Source: Acestrorhynchus altus (Eukaryota > Chordata > Actinopteri > Characiformes > Acestrorhynchidae). Taken from it: a stretch of DNA of 64,000 nucleotides. The translations under genes and the position numbers were made by a program. The stretch is from positions 3,878,528 to 3,942,527 of the forward strand of contig CM067518.1 in assembly GCA_034509495.1 (NCBI GenBank). The letters are read 5' to 3'. Numbering within the stretch: the first letter of the stretch is position 1; each line of letters starts with the position of its first letter. Positions 45,173 to 54,640 of this stretch are shown piece by piece. The notes below the pieces were generated by a model that was not told the origin of the DNA, made no database searches, and saw only the letters and a program-made list of their open reading frames with translations.

Positions 45173-47695
45173 ATGGAAGCGACTGGGAAGCCCTCCACAG
45201 CCCAGTTTGTCTTCTTGGCCACCAGTTCAGCCCTCACTGCTGTCCTCTACGCCATCTACAAGAAGAAGGCAGGTCACGTGGCCAGGTTAAGGGTGCGTAC
45301 ACTGCTGTTTGGGGTTGATCTGAAACTAATGACCCTCTTTGAAAGGCCATCCCTTTAAACAGCTTTCCTCCAATCAACAGGAAGCAAAGAAAGTATCATT
45401 GGATCAGGATCTGAAGAGCATCCTGGCCGAAGCTCCAGGAAAATGCATTCCATATGCTGTCATTGAAGGTATGGACCAAGCTTTGTGGTGCTCTGTGTAA
45501 AAGAGGCTGAAATCACTTCTGATTGTGCACTGTTCGGGTTCCCGCGCGTCCTGGACAATCTGCAGAGCCAGGCCTGTTTTTCAGTTCAAGTCCTGGAGCT
45601 GTTGAGCCACTGAGATTTGCACTTTTTAGCCACTCGTCTCCTGTTTATGTAGGCTTAGAGTGATGGCCCGGTGTAGGCAGATACACCGCCACCATGTTTA
45701 ACAGGATGTTATGTTCTAAAGGGATATGGACGGTAAGTTACTCTAATAAATATTGTGATTTGTCACTGGTAAACTGAACACAGCTTAACACACAATCCCA
45801 ACACGACCCTTTTGCTTTCATTGTTGGTTTGAAGCTGTTGTTGTTGAACTGTTTTAGGAAACCTCAGCACATTTTATTACTAGCTTCATTGTCTCCCAGT
45901 TTGGTGAGAGAGGAACAACTGTAATTACATTTGTCTGTTACTAACGAGGGAGGCATAGAATAACGTAAAAAACAGGCAACACTACAGTGCCGGCTTTCTG
46001 CACAGTTTGCTGACTTCCGGGATTATTTACCAAAATAACACCGGTCTGCTCTGAAAGCAATGAGCCTCACATATTTAGGAATCTTGCATTTGAGATATTG
46101 ATTTTTTTTTTTTCCTGTCATTTTAGGTGTTGTGCGGTCTGTGAAAGAAACCTTAAACAGTCAATTTGTGGACAACTGCAAAGGCGTCATTGAGAGACTG
46201 ACTCTGAAAGAAAAGAAGATGGTATGGAATCGAACAACGCACCTCTGGTAAATGTTGGCTTGGTTTTGTCTGATTGTATAATTCTCTGCATAAGCAGGTG
46301 AATGTATGGATGGTGAACAATAGAATGTTCATAGGAAACTGAATTGAATTTGAATTGAATTGAAGTGCTGTATAAGAAACATTTCCTACTTCCTCAGGAA
46401 TGACTGTGAGAAGGTCATCCACCAGCGAACCAACACCGTGCCCTTTGACCTGGCTCCCCATGACGACAGCATCGCAGCCATCGTGCGCGTGGTCCGGCCT
46501 CTGGACGCTGCGGAGTTGGATCTGGAGACCACCTATGAGAATTTCCACCCCACTGCGCAGTCACTGAGCAACGTCATCGGCCACTTCATCAGTGGCGAGC
46601 GACCGCAAGGCATTCAGGAAATGGAGGAGATGCTACGGCTTGGGGCCAGTGTGACTGGAGTAGGCGAGCTAGTACTGGACAACAGTCTCGTGCGGCTGCA
46701 GCCCCCCAAACAGGTAGTGTTCCAAATACAAGCTTGTTATTCAGAAAGGTACAAATATTAGATTTTAGGTATATTAGGTTTTCTTTAAATGTCGTATCTG
46801 GGGTCCCAAGCTGGGGTCAGAGCACAGGGTCAGCCGTGCTGCTACTATCCTGGAGCAGAGAACATTAAGGGCTTTGCTCCACAACCCAAAAGGGATAGAT
46901 TAGATGTGGGTATTGAACCCATAAGCTTGTTCCTTATTGTGTATAATCACTTTTATACACTATAAGTACACTATTGTCCACTGACACCATAGAAGCCTTA
47001 TTGGCCCCAGAATCGTTATGTAGGAGAAGCCTGACAGAATGGCATGTTTCATATTAATCTCGGAAAAAGTGTCAGTAATGAATTGCTGCTTCAGGTCTAT
47101 GTCATTGACTTCTGGAGCCACTTATCTTTCCATGTCTTCTGCATGGCTCTAAAAGTTCCTAGATGGTGTTTTTCTTTTATTAAAATAGCTCTGATTTAAG
47201 ACAGAGTATTTTGTTGCAGTGTTAAATAAATTGTTTTTTTTAAAAAACCTTTAATAAAAGTCAGTGTCTTTGAACACGCAGGGACTGCGCTACTTCCTGA
47301 GCCGGCTGGACTATGAGGCACTGCTTGGGAAGCAGGAGAGTGGTTTACGAGTGTGGAAGGCCCTGACGCTACTGGTGGGCCTCGCAGCTTGTGCCACGCT
47401 GATCTACATGCTGTGGAGGCACTATGCCTGGCGGAGGGAGCGCAGAAAAGAACGTATTGTGCTGGAGGAGTTTAAGGAGCAGCAGAGAAGGCGTGTGCGG
47501 GAGCTCAACTTGGATGAAGCTGCCGTGTCCCCCAGCACTTGTACTGTCTGCCTTACTCGCGAGAGGTCCTGTGTTTTCCTTGAGTGTGGCCATGTTTGTT
47601 CTTGTGAGCAGTGTTACTGTGCTCTTCCAAACCCTAAGAAGTGTCCTATATGTAGGGCTAGCATTGACAGGATTGTGCCTCTATATAACAGCTAA
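45173..47695 (+). CDS. mul1: Mitochondrial E3 ubiquitin protein ligase 1 (MUL1/MAPL/MULAN), 5 coding exons, 352 aa
   Basis: Known role: an outer mitochondrial membrane RING E3 ligase for ubiquitin and SUMO that acts on factors of mitochondrial fission/fusion and quality control. Coding exons, all with GT-AG borders and matching phases: 45173-45292, 45381-45468, 46127-46247, 46398-46713 and 47282-47695 (120+88+121+316+414 nt, giving 352 aa plus stop). The length equals human MUL1. Membrane segments are at about residues 10-29 (FVFLATSSALTAVLYAIY) and 240-260 (WKALTLLVGLAACATLIYML). The intermembrane GIDE-type region lies between them. The C-terminal cytosolic RING has Cys302, Cys305, Cys317, His319, Cys321/323/326, Cys336 and Cys339, and the protein ends IVPLYNS. 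The His319 and Cys339 numbering matches residues mutated in human ligase-dead forms. The start is ATG 45173. An in-frame GTG at 45155 is not a plausible vertebrate start. Whether this is the fish a or b copy cannot be told. Confidence 0.97.
45469..46126 (+). other. mul1 intron 2
   Basis: A 658-base intron with donor GTATGG and acceptor TTTTAG, preceded by a run of T at about 46102-46113. It falls in phase 1 and splits a Gly codon. No gene or clear repeat was seen inside. Intron 1 (45293-45380, donor GTGCGT) and intron 3 (46248-46397, donor GTAAAT) are short. Confidence 0.85.
46805..46960 (+). repeat. SINE-like repeat fragment inside mul1 intron 4
   Basis: This lies in intron 4 (46714-47281). 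It has the sequence style of a widespread fish repeat: a GGGTCAGAGCACAGGGTCAGCC head, a middle with GCTTTGCTCCACAACCC, and an end reading TATTGAACCCATAAGCTTGTTCC. A related fragment is at 11430-11570. Family assignment is from memory of fish repeats. Confidence 0.55.
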
Positions 47696-47886
47696 TTGAA
47701 TCTTAATCATATTAGATTAGGGCTGCAGAAATTTGCCATCAAAATGTTGCCCGTTACTATTATGACCTCTGTTGTGTCTTTTTTCGATCTGCAATCCGTA
47801 GATCCATCTGTGGGTTTTTTTTCCAAGAATTATAAATGATCTAATTTAATTCCGGTCAGTCTCTGATCTAATTTAGCTGTAGTCAT

Positions 47887-48020
47887 GAGCTGAACCTGGC
47901 CAAGTCCACCTGCATCTGCCTCAGTCACTAGAGGTCCTGTGTCTTCCTTGACGATGTCCATGTGTTTGCTTCTACACACTTCCAAAACTTGAAGAACGGT
48001 CTAAACGGAGTAGAACATTG
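47887..48020 (+). pseudogene. Decayed duplicate of the mul1 RING-coding segment
   Basis: It starts 192 bases after the mul1 stop. It aligns collinearly with exon 5 from GAGCTCAACTTGG onward, with small gaps. The core AGAGGTCCTGTGTCTTCCTTGA differs from the gene at one base in 22, and the match continues through CTTCCAAA-C-T-AAGAA and TAG-ACATTG. Conceptual translation reads STC-ICLSH, a stop, then RSCVFLDDVHVFAS. The CGH zinc-binding core is lost (Cys317 and Gly318 changed), as are most later cysteines. There is no open frame, so it cannot encode a RING. Seen directly as homology; interpreted as a relic of a local tandem duplication. Confidence 0.75.
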
Positions 48021-48374
48021 TCCCAACAATCCAACGTGGGTATGGAGCTCCAAATGAGCATTTCACAAAACAGGCTCCTGCGGTTAGCTGTGGAAACACT
48101 GCAGCAGTTCATCACGCAATCAAGACCGTGTGGAGAAGAGCAAACAGACGAAAGGAGAGGGAACAGCTCTGCGTCTTTCACAGCCTGGCACTTCGTTCAC
48201 TTGTAGAAAATGCAATGAGAGTTGATGCTTCAAAAGTGACGGATGGAATCATATTTGGAGCAAGCGTGGAAAGTCAGGGAACATGCCAAAATACATAGTG
48301 GCATAGAGCTACTTTAGAACCAGGGATGGGAACTGTTGCTGTAGACATGAAGGTATTTTTTATCTCAGTTATGA

Positions 48375-48445
48375 TGCACTATATGAAGACAAGCTAATGT
48401 AGCTGAATGCATTCATTAGAAGGGGTGTCCACAAACATATGGTGT
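48375..48445. repeat. Dispersed repeat family A fragment
   Basis: GCTGAATGCATTCATTAGAA then GGGGTGTCCACAAACATATG, matching 39366-39412. Confidence 0.6.
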
Positions 48446-48619
48446 AGGTGTTGGGTTGTTTTCTTAATCAGGCCATGAAGGATGAAGTAGTCTTATTTAG
48501 TCTTTTGATTTGGTGATTTGTATTTTTATGCTTCACTCCAGATGTAGTTGGTCAGCAATGACATGTTTGGTGTTAAACTCTTTCCAGCCGTTCCGTCATA
48601 CAAAGCTAAGCTACTTCAA

Positions 48620-48651
48620 TTTCTGCTCCAGAAATGGCATAAAGTCACCCA
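48620..48651. repeat. Left arm of a separated inverted repeat downstream of mul1
   Basis: TTTCTGCTCCAGAAATGGCA then TAAAGTCACCCA is the inverse of 49105-49136, with 30 of 32 matches. Weaker similarity extends about 20 bases further outward. The arms are about 450 bases apart. Confidence 0.85.
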
Positions 48652-48898
48652 ACAGCAGTTTGAAGGACTGCTGGAGAACATGTCAAGACATGAGCACTGT
48701 GACTGAGAATCAAGGGTTTTGTACCAAATACTGATTTTTGAATTCTCTCAAAGGTAAACATTGGTTTTGTTTACATACGATTATTGACTGGATTTCTTTG
48801 CCTTGTTTGAGCTCTGCAGCTCTGGAAAAAATGAAGCGCTATTACACACTATTTACAAGCTTGTTTAATAGTTTTGAGTCAAAACCATTTTCAAATTC

Positions 48899-49004
48899 CA
48901 AATAAAAATATTGCCGTTTAAAGCATTTATTTAGAGAAACTGCACAAAATACCGGAAATAGTTTCAGTGTTTGTAGACCTCGAAAATCTAAACATCGTAA
49001 TAAA
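48899..49004 (+). terminator. Candidate polyadenylation signals downstream of mul1
   Basis: AATAAA occurs at 48901-48906 and 48999-49004, about 1.2-1.3 kb past the mul1 stop codon. Use of either is not established. A shorter transcript with a variant signal is possible. Confidence 0.25.
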
Positions 49005-49104
49005 GTTTTAACTTTATGAGAGAATTCATTAATTCATTCATTATTTTGCTGATGTAACCTTGATCACAGCTTTCACATCTGGGCATGTCTTTCAGATCTG
49101 TCTT

Positions 49105-49136
49105 TGGGTGACTTTATGCCATTTCTAGTGCAGAAA
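49105..49136. repeat. Right arm of a separated inverted repeat downstream of mul1
   Basis: TGGGTGACTTTATGCCATTT then CTAGTGCAGAAA, inverse of 48620-48651. Confidence 0.85.
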
Positions 49137-49184
49137 GCAAAGCAGTTTAGCAGTCTGACTTGCACGTAGAGAAGCTGAGTTCCT

Positions 49185-49310
49185 GCTTTAACGGACCTGT
49201 TAGACCTGCATGTGAACACATGATTTGAATCAGGAGTGCTTGAGTAGGAGGAGCACAAAGCTGTGCAGGAGTGTGGCACTCCAGGACCAGAATTGTCTAC
49301 CCCTGGGTGA
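49185..49310. repeat. Interspersed repeat fragment (family H type)
   Basis: CACATGATTTGAATCAGGAG then GTGTGGCACTCCAGGACCAG, ending in CTACCCCTGG, the reverse orientation of the family head. Confidence 0.5.
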
Positions 49311-49905
49311 AGTACCGCTTGTTGTGAACTTTACAGAAGAAAAAATTGGGTGAATATTGGCTTCAGATGCTTGTTAGCAGTGTTGCCCTCATAGAGCAAG
49401 TAAATCTGGGCACCAAACATGCCCTGGCTGATTGATTACCCCTGCATAAGCCGAAAATTATTATTATTTATTTTACTTATTTTATAGGACATTATATACA
49501 TATTATGACTGTGGGGGGTGTTTGTCATCATCAGCTTAATCAGATGGAATTTGCTGCAGGTTTTGCATTTATGGCTTTTTGATTTACCTCCGGGTCATTT
49601 ATAGAGGCCTCTGATATGTTACACACAAATAAACACGGTGAAAATGGTTCTACAGCGTAAATGAATGTATCCAGGTTTACTATGTGCACAGTTAAAGGCC
49701 ATATACTCTTTATCCTTTTATCCTTTCCAGATGCTTTAAATTCATGTACATGCATTTATTTGGAGTAACTTTATTTTCATAAAGATGATTCTCCCACCAT
49801 AAACTGCAGATATCTATACAATGTACTGTTTTCAAAACCAAAAATAAAAAATTCTGATTCAGGCTGTGCTCTGAATATGCTCTGGGTTTTTATAAAGCAA
49901 TACTA

Positions 49906-50426
49906 CAGGGGTTGGACAATGAAACTGAAACACCTGGTTTTAGACCACAATAATTGATTAGTATGGTGAACTAGGGCCTCCTTTTGTGGCCAATACAGTG
50001 TCAATTCGTCTTGGATGACATTTTTTGGATACAATCCGGGTTAACACCCCAACATCCCTTTCATACAGCGTCCTCTTGCGTCCACAGTTAATCCTGTTGG
50101 ATGTGGTTGGTCCTTCTTGGTGGTGCTGACTTACCCTGGATACCGTGGCTCTTGATACATCACAAAGACTTGCTGTCTTGGTCACTGATGCGCCAGCAAG
50201 ACGTGCACCAATAATTTGTCCTCTTTTGAACTCTGGTATGTCCCCCATAATGTTGTGTTCATTGCAATATTTTGAGCAGAACTGTGCTCTTACCTGCTAA
50301 TTGAACCTTCACACTCTGCTCTTACTGGTGCAATTAATGAAGATTGGCCACCAGGCTGCTCCAATTTAGCCATGAAACCTCCCACACTACACTGACAGGT
50401 GTTTCAGTTTCATTGTCCAACCCCTG
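49906..50426 (-). mobile_element. Internally deleted Tc1-like DNA transposon with terminal inverted repeats
   Basis: The left end CAGGGGTTGGACAATGAAAC and the right end GTTTCATTGTCCAACCCCTG are exact inverted copies. The match continues through CTGAAACACCTG, about 32 bases in all, and the element is flanked by TA on both sides, the Tc1/mariner target. It is 521 bases long, against roughly 1.3-1.6 kb for full elements. The inner reading frame (next entry) keeps the transposase head and tail, but the catalytic middle is gone, so the element is non-autonomous. Confidence 0.92.
49958..50248 (-). pseudogene. Transposase remnant: DNA-binding head fused to C-terminal tail, 96 aa
   Basis: An open frame starting MGDIPEFKRGQIIGARLAG. 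Residues about 7-40 form the first helix-turn-helix of Tc1-like transposases (KTASLCDVSRATVSRVS). At about residue 78 the sequence jumps to RRIDTVLATKGGPSSPY, the usual C-terminal tail of these proteins. The whole DDE catalytic domain is deleted but the frame is kept across the junction. It cannot catalyse transposition. It could still bind the inverted repeats if expressed, which is inference. Confidence 0.85.
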
Positions 50427-50559
50427 TATATCAGAATTTAAACAATCCCAATGTGCCTGAATTGTGTACACGTGTGATGGGGGATAAACCCACTGCTGTA
50501 CACGCAAAGACAATATTGACAAGAAAAGCAGAAGACCTTAAATTTAACCCGCCTATTTT

Positions 50560-50690
50560 GGTGCTTTCCAACTAAGCTGCCAACACACCTGATCCAGTTA
50601 ATCAGATAATTAACAAGTTAGAGCAGGAAGCCACTAAAATGTGAAGGGCAGGATGTCCTCCGACACCGGGGTTGGGACCAAATGCATATA
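50560..50690. repeat. Interspersed repeat fragment (family H type)
   Basis: CCAACACACCTGATCCAGTT, GAGCAGGAAGCCACTAAAAT, GAAGGGCAGGATGTCCTCCG and ACACCGGGGTTGGGACCA. Confidence 0.5.
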
Positions 50691-51559
50691 AATATTTAAT
50701 GCAGGTGGGGTTGGAATCATTATTGCAAATGCAATAATAGTTTGACCAGAAGAGGGTGCTCTCTACCCATCATCACTGCAGGCACCCAACTGGGATTACT
50801 CAATGTGGTGCAAATAAGCCATATTTGTGTTGTGTTGAAAATGTTGTGTCCTCTACAAATAAAACGTCTTTGTGTGAACAGTCAACCCTCATTTTAAAAT
50901 CATTAACTGAGCTGGTGTGTTCCCACCTGAACGTGCTCCGGTGTACACTCAGTCCCTCCATGGAAATTACAGTAGATGAGACATGAACTCACAAGCTTAT
51001 GAGTTTCCCGGCACAGGCTGTTCCTACTTTCCATATGTTTATATTTGAGGTGTACAATATAAATGTCAAATGAGTTTGGTTTATAAGCGTTTATAGGGTA
51101 TCCACAACCCTAAACGCTCGTAAGTGCAGGCAATCGCACTGTTATTCTTCTTAACCTTCATTTGTTTATCTTTGTTCCGTTTGTTTTTCACAGCCATTCC
51201 TCTGTTTTCAAGATTTCTAGCATAGTTTTAAGCTTTATGCTTTTAAAAACCAATCCGACCTGGTTGGTGGAAGGTTCAGGGATGTCACAATGGGCAGTTC
51301 AATCACACTAGATGAGAGAATGTCCATCAACCCATTTCTGACCATTGCTCTTCAGTACTGCAGTCTCTGCACAGAGGACCTTTTGGACCAACTATCTTTT
51401 GGGGGGAAATGTATGGACACCTCTCTATTAACGTATTTGCATTCCTCCATTAGACCAAATGTTTTGTGGCTCCCAAATTTAGACGATAATTGTGCAAAAC
51501 ATAGCACCAACCTAACTGTGTGTAACGCTCCACTGTACTTACACACAGTGAATTTGCCA

Positions 51560-51715
51560 CAGGAGTGAATTCACACACTAGGGGGCAGTAAGCACACATG
51601 CCTGGAGTGGTGGGCAGCCCTATACAGCTCCCAGCACCTGGGTGGCAGTTGGGAGTTTGCTGAACTGAAGTGCACTTCAGTCATGTCCTGCCAGTTCAGG
51701 GAATCAAACTGAGTT
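51560..51715. repeat. SINE-like repeat (family J), second copy
   Basis: CACACTAGGGGGCAGTAAGC, ACACATGCCTGGAGTGGTGG, ACCTGGGTGGCAGTTGGGAG and CAGTTCAGGGAATCAAACTG. It is directly followed by the AGCAACC minisatellite. Confidence 0.6.
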
Positions 51716-52415
51716 AGCATAGTAACCACCTAGCAACATCATAGCAGCCAACAGCTAAAGCAGAGTAACACCGAGACAACACCTTAGCAACCAATACCTA
51801 TACTGTAGCAACACCTATACCATAGCAAACAAGAGCTAAAGTATAGTAACACTGAGGCAGCCAACACCTATACCATAGCAACACCTAAGCAACAAACAGC
51901 TAAAGTATTTTAACACCTAGGAAACTAACACCAATACAACAGCAACTTAGAAACCAAACGTTACAGTAACATCTAGGCAACACCTTAGCAACCAACACCT
52001 ATATCATAGCAACCAACAGCTAGAGTATAGTAACACCTAGACCATAGTAACACCTTAGCAACCAACACGTATATCATAGCAACCAACAACTAAAGTATAG
52101 TAAAAACCTGGGCAACACCATAGCAACCAACAGCTATACCAAAGCAACGCCTTAGCAGCACCATAGCAAACAACAGCTAAAGTATAGTAAAAACCTAGCG
52201 AACACCATGCCAATACCTTAGGAACCAACACCTATACCACAGCAACACCTTAGCAACCTACACGTATACCATAGCAACCAACAGCTAAAGTATAGTAAAA
52301 ATCAAAGCAACACCATAGCAACCAACAGTTAAAGTATAGTAAAAACCTAGGCAACAACATAGCAACCAACACCTATACCATAGTAACACCCTAGCAACCA
52401 ACTATCTCATGGCAA
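51715..52415 (-). repeat. AGCAACC-type minisatellite next to the camk2n1 promoter
   Basis: About 700 bases of irregular units: CACCATAGCAACCAACAGCT, AAAGTATAGTAAAAACCTAG and CACCTATACCATAGCAACAC. It has higher-order similarity (blocks alternating 'aacagctaaagtatagta' and 'aacacctataccatagca'). It ends about 245 bases upstream of the camk2n1 ATG. Confidence 0.85.
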
Positions 52416-52429
52416 CGCCTTATGGAAAC

Positions 52430-52660
52430 AGTGCCGAGCTGCAGCTCTTCTTTTCCGGTGCAGGTCGTGTTGTGTGAGAAGGTTGAGTCCACGCTCCTGT
52501 GAGGTGGGACTGGAGAAGAAGACTCAGCGCTCAGAGCTGCAGCAGCAGGTCTCTCCTCTCCTTCACTTCAGAGCGCAGAGCTGCTCTGAGGAGCACTCAC
52601 ACCATCTCACAGGGCTTCGTGAAGCGTCCGGCTGATCGGCGAGCTCAGAACAACACAGCG
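52430..52660 (+). promoter_or_regulatory. Probable camk2n1 promoter / 5' untranslated region
   Basis: About 230 bases of more GC-rich unique sequence between the end of the AGCAACC minisatellite (about 52415) and the start ATG. No convincing TATA box is seen. The in-frame codons upstream of the ATG contain no stop back to 52499 but show no family conservation. Confidence 0.45.
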
Positions 52661-53473
52661 ATGTCTGAAGTGCTGCCTTACGAGGAGAACCTCAACCACT
52701 ACGGAGATGATGGAGATGAGGAGCAGATCTCGCTCACCTGTCGACTGCAGAACACCAACAACTTCTTCAGCACAGGACAGAACAAACGAGCTCCCAAACT
52801 CGGGCAGATCGGCCGGAGCAAGCGGGGTGAGGAGCTTCAGAGCTTTATAGAGCAGAGACCGAGTTACACAGATTAGTTCATGTCTGATATACCACGGCTG
52901 TGTTTCGAGGTCTGATGGGTAGAATAACGCATGGATAGATAGATGGATGGATGGATGGATGGATGGATGGAAGCAGTATTGATGGAGATGATGGTGGTGG
53001 TGGGTTTCCAGTGGGCTGCTTGGCAGTCACGAGGAAAAGTCCATCTGTTTATCTCTAGGCCCACTGAGCAGATCTATGTGGCACTGAAACCAGTTACCCC
53101 CCACCTACCCATCTACCTATCCATCCATCCATCCATCCAACCATCCACCCATCCATCCATCCATCCATCCATCCACCCATCCATCCATCCATCCATCCAT
53201 CCAACCGTCCGTCCATCCATCCACCCAACCATCCATCCAACCATCCATCCACTCACCCATCCATTCATCCAGCCATCCATCTACCCAACCATCCATCCAA
53301 CCATCCCTCCACCCACCCATCCACATCTGCCTTGTTTGTCTCCCAAAATGTAAACCCCCTTTGACCCATGTCTTCTCTCCCCCCTTCTCTTTTCTTGTCC
53401 AGTTGTCATAGAAGATGACCAGATTGACGAAGTGCTCCAGAACACAGCAGAAAAGTCGCCGGCGGAGGCGTGA
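52661..53473 (+). CDS. camk2n1: Calcium/calmodulin-dependent protein kinase II inhibitor 1, 2 coding exons, 78 aa
   Basis: Known role: a small cytosolic/postsynaptic protein that binds the active CaMKII catalytic domain and inhibits it. Exon 1 is 52661-52826 (MSEVLPYEENLNHYGDDGDEE..., 55 codons plus one base, donor GTGAGG). Exon 2 is 53403-53473 (acceptor TTCTTGTCCAG; VVIEDDQIDEVLQ..., ending AEKSPAEA and TGA). The total is 78 residues, the same as human CAMK2N1. The inhibitory core KRAPKLGQIGRSKR then VVIEDDQIDEVL spans the exon junction at about residues 42-67 and is nearly identical to the mammalian CaM-KIIN peptide. The N-terminal 25 residues are more divergent. The frame is open upstream to 52499, but the family start is clearly ATG 52661. 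camk2n1 rather than camk2n2 is supported by the mul1 linkage. Confidence 0.96.
52827..53402 (+). other. camk2n1 intron with opposed tetranucleotide arrays
   Basis: A 576-base phase-1 intron, donor GTGAGG and acceptor TCCAG. It carries a (GATG)n array at 52931-52971 and a longer degenerate (CATC)n array at 53117-53325, which are complementary to each other. Long open frames across the second array are a by-product of the tetranucleotide repeat. Confidence 0.9.
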
Positions 53474-54640
53474 GAGCCCAGGGATGGCTTCCTTTAGGGC
53501 TGCAGAAAGTGTCGGGATACACAAATGGGCATAAAAAAGCACTTTGCGGTGCCTCTCGGTACGGGGGTTGAATTTCAAAGCAAAGCACATGGAGGAGACC
53601 ACTGGCGCAGGCTTCCAATATAGGGAAAGCTGGGGTCCGATCTGCTTTTTCATTTTTTAAGATTTTTTTTAAGGGCATGTTTTGATATCATCTTTCTTTT
53701 TCTCGATTCTTTAGCTGAGATCAGTCCAATGTTGTTCAATACTTGTGGGTTTAATCTTTTTCATAGTAAAAGGTTCCATTTGTATTGTGAGGAATGCGTT
53801 GATATTACAAGCACAAATCACAAGTCTACTGGTAACCGTTCTGTTTCCACGTACCTTTTCATTTACGACCTCTCACGGGGGGCACCTCGTTTTCCGTTGT
53901 TGTTTTTTGCAACACTGATGACTTTTGTGCACAATGGGACTGTGAACTTCTTTGGTAATGTTTCTTTTTCTTCTTCCCTTGGAAATATGATCATTTCGGG
54001 TGCATTTTTTTTTCAGCAGTGCTGGAAGGCGGTGCAAATGTTTTTATAGACTGACTGAAACTGCAAGCCTACTTTTTTTTTTCTTTTCTTTTTAATCACT
54101 TTTTTGATGTTGCTTATTGTAATTTTTTGTCGTTGCTACAAACTGCCTGCTCAGCCTAATAGCACTGAAATAGCTTATTTTTGTATGAAAAAGCAGTTTC
54201 TCGGAAGAACTGCTTCGGTTTGAGTCGTAGTTGTAGTCTTAGCACTTTTCAAAACATGGCTGTCACTCTTCGCTGTACAGGATATGATCACATTTGTGCC
54301 AAATATCGCAAAAGTATGCCAGTCAAGCTGTGTCCTCGTGCTCTGCGTACTGTGAAATTCTGCGAACCTGGCTGTCCTGTCCATTTTCAGGGCGTTTATT
54401 TATTCTTTCCGTTTTTTCTACCTGCTTTTGCATGAGACAGGCTGAAGTGCCTCCCTGTGTGGCAATGGAAACTGTTGTACTTTTACAGTAATCCTTTTTG
54501 TTGTTTGCAACTTTTGGAATGACAGACCTCAAACTATCTTGAATATTACATATACTCTATATGTTGCACTTCTTTTCACTGTTGAACAGGGCTATATTGA
54601 TAATGGGAAGTATGACCATTAAAATGTGAATTATACATCT
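53474..54640 (+). other. Probable camk2n1 3' untranslated region
   Basis: T-rich sequence with several poly-T runs (53655-53672, 54006-54016, 54071-54103) and no transposon relics, consistent with the long 3' untranslated region of camk2n1 genes. ATTAAA at 54618-54623 could be a polyadenylation signal, and AATAAA at 55045-55050 and 55536-55541 are alternatives. The extent is inferred. Confidence 0.5.

Noticed and set aside
46360..46397. In-frame ATG before mul1 exon 4 as an alternative gene start
   Set aside because: The splice acceptor at 46396-46397 and phase match with exon 3 show that the upstream bases are intron.
51715..52415. CRISPR-like regular repeats
   Set aside because: Units are irregular in length and sequence without unique spacers, and the host is a vertebrate. 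It is a minisatellite.
53117..53653. 178-codon minus-strand open frame over the camk2n1 intron and exon 2
   Set aside because: Most of it is WMDGWMDG, translated (CATC)n. It overlaps the real gene in antisense.
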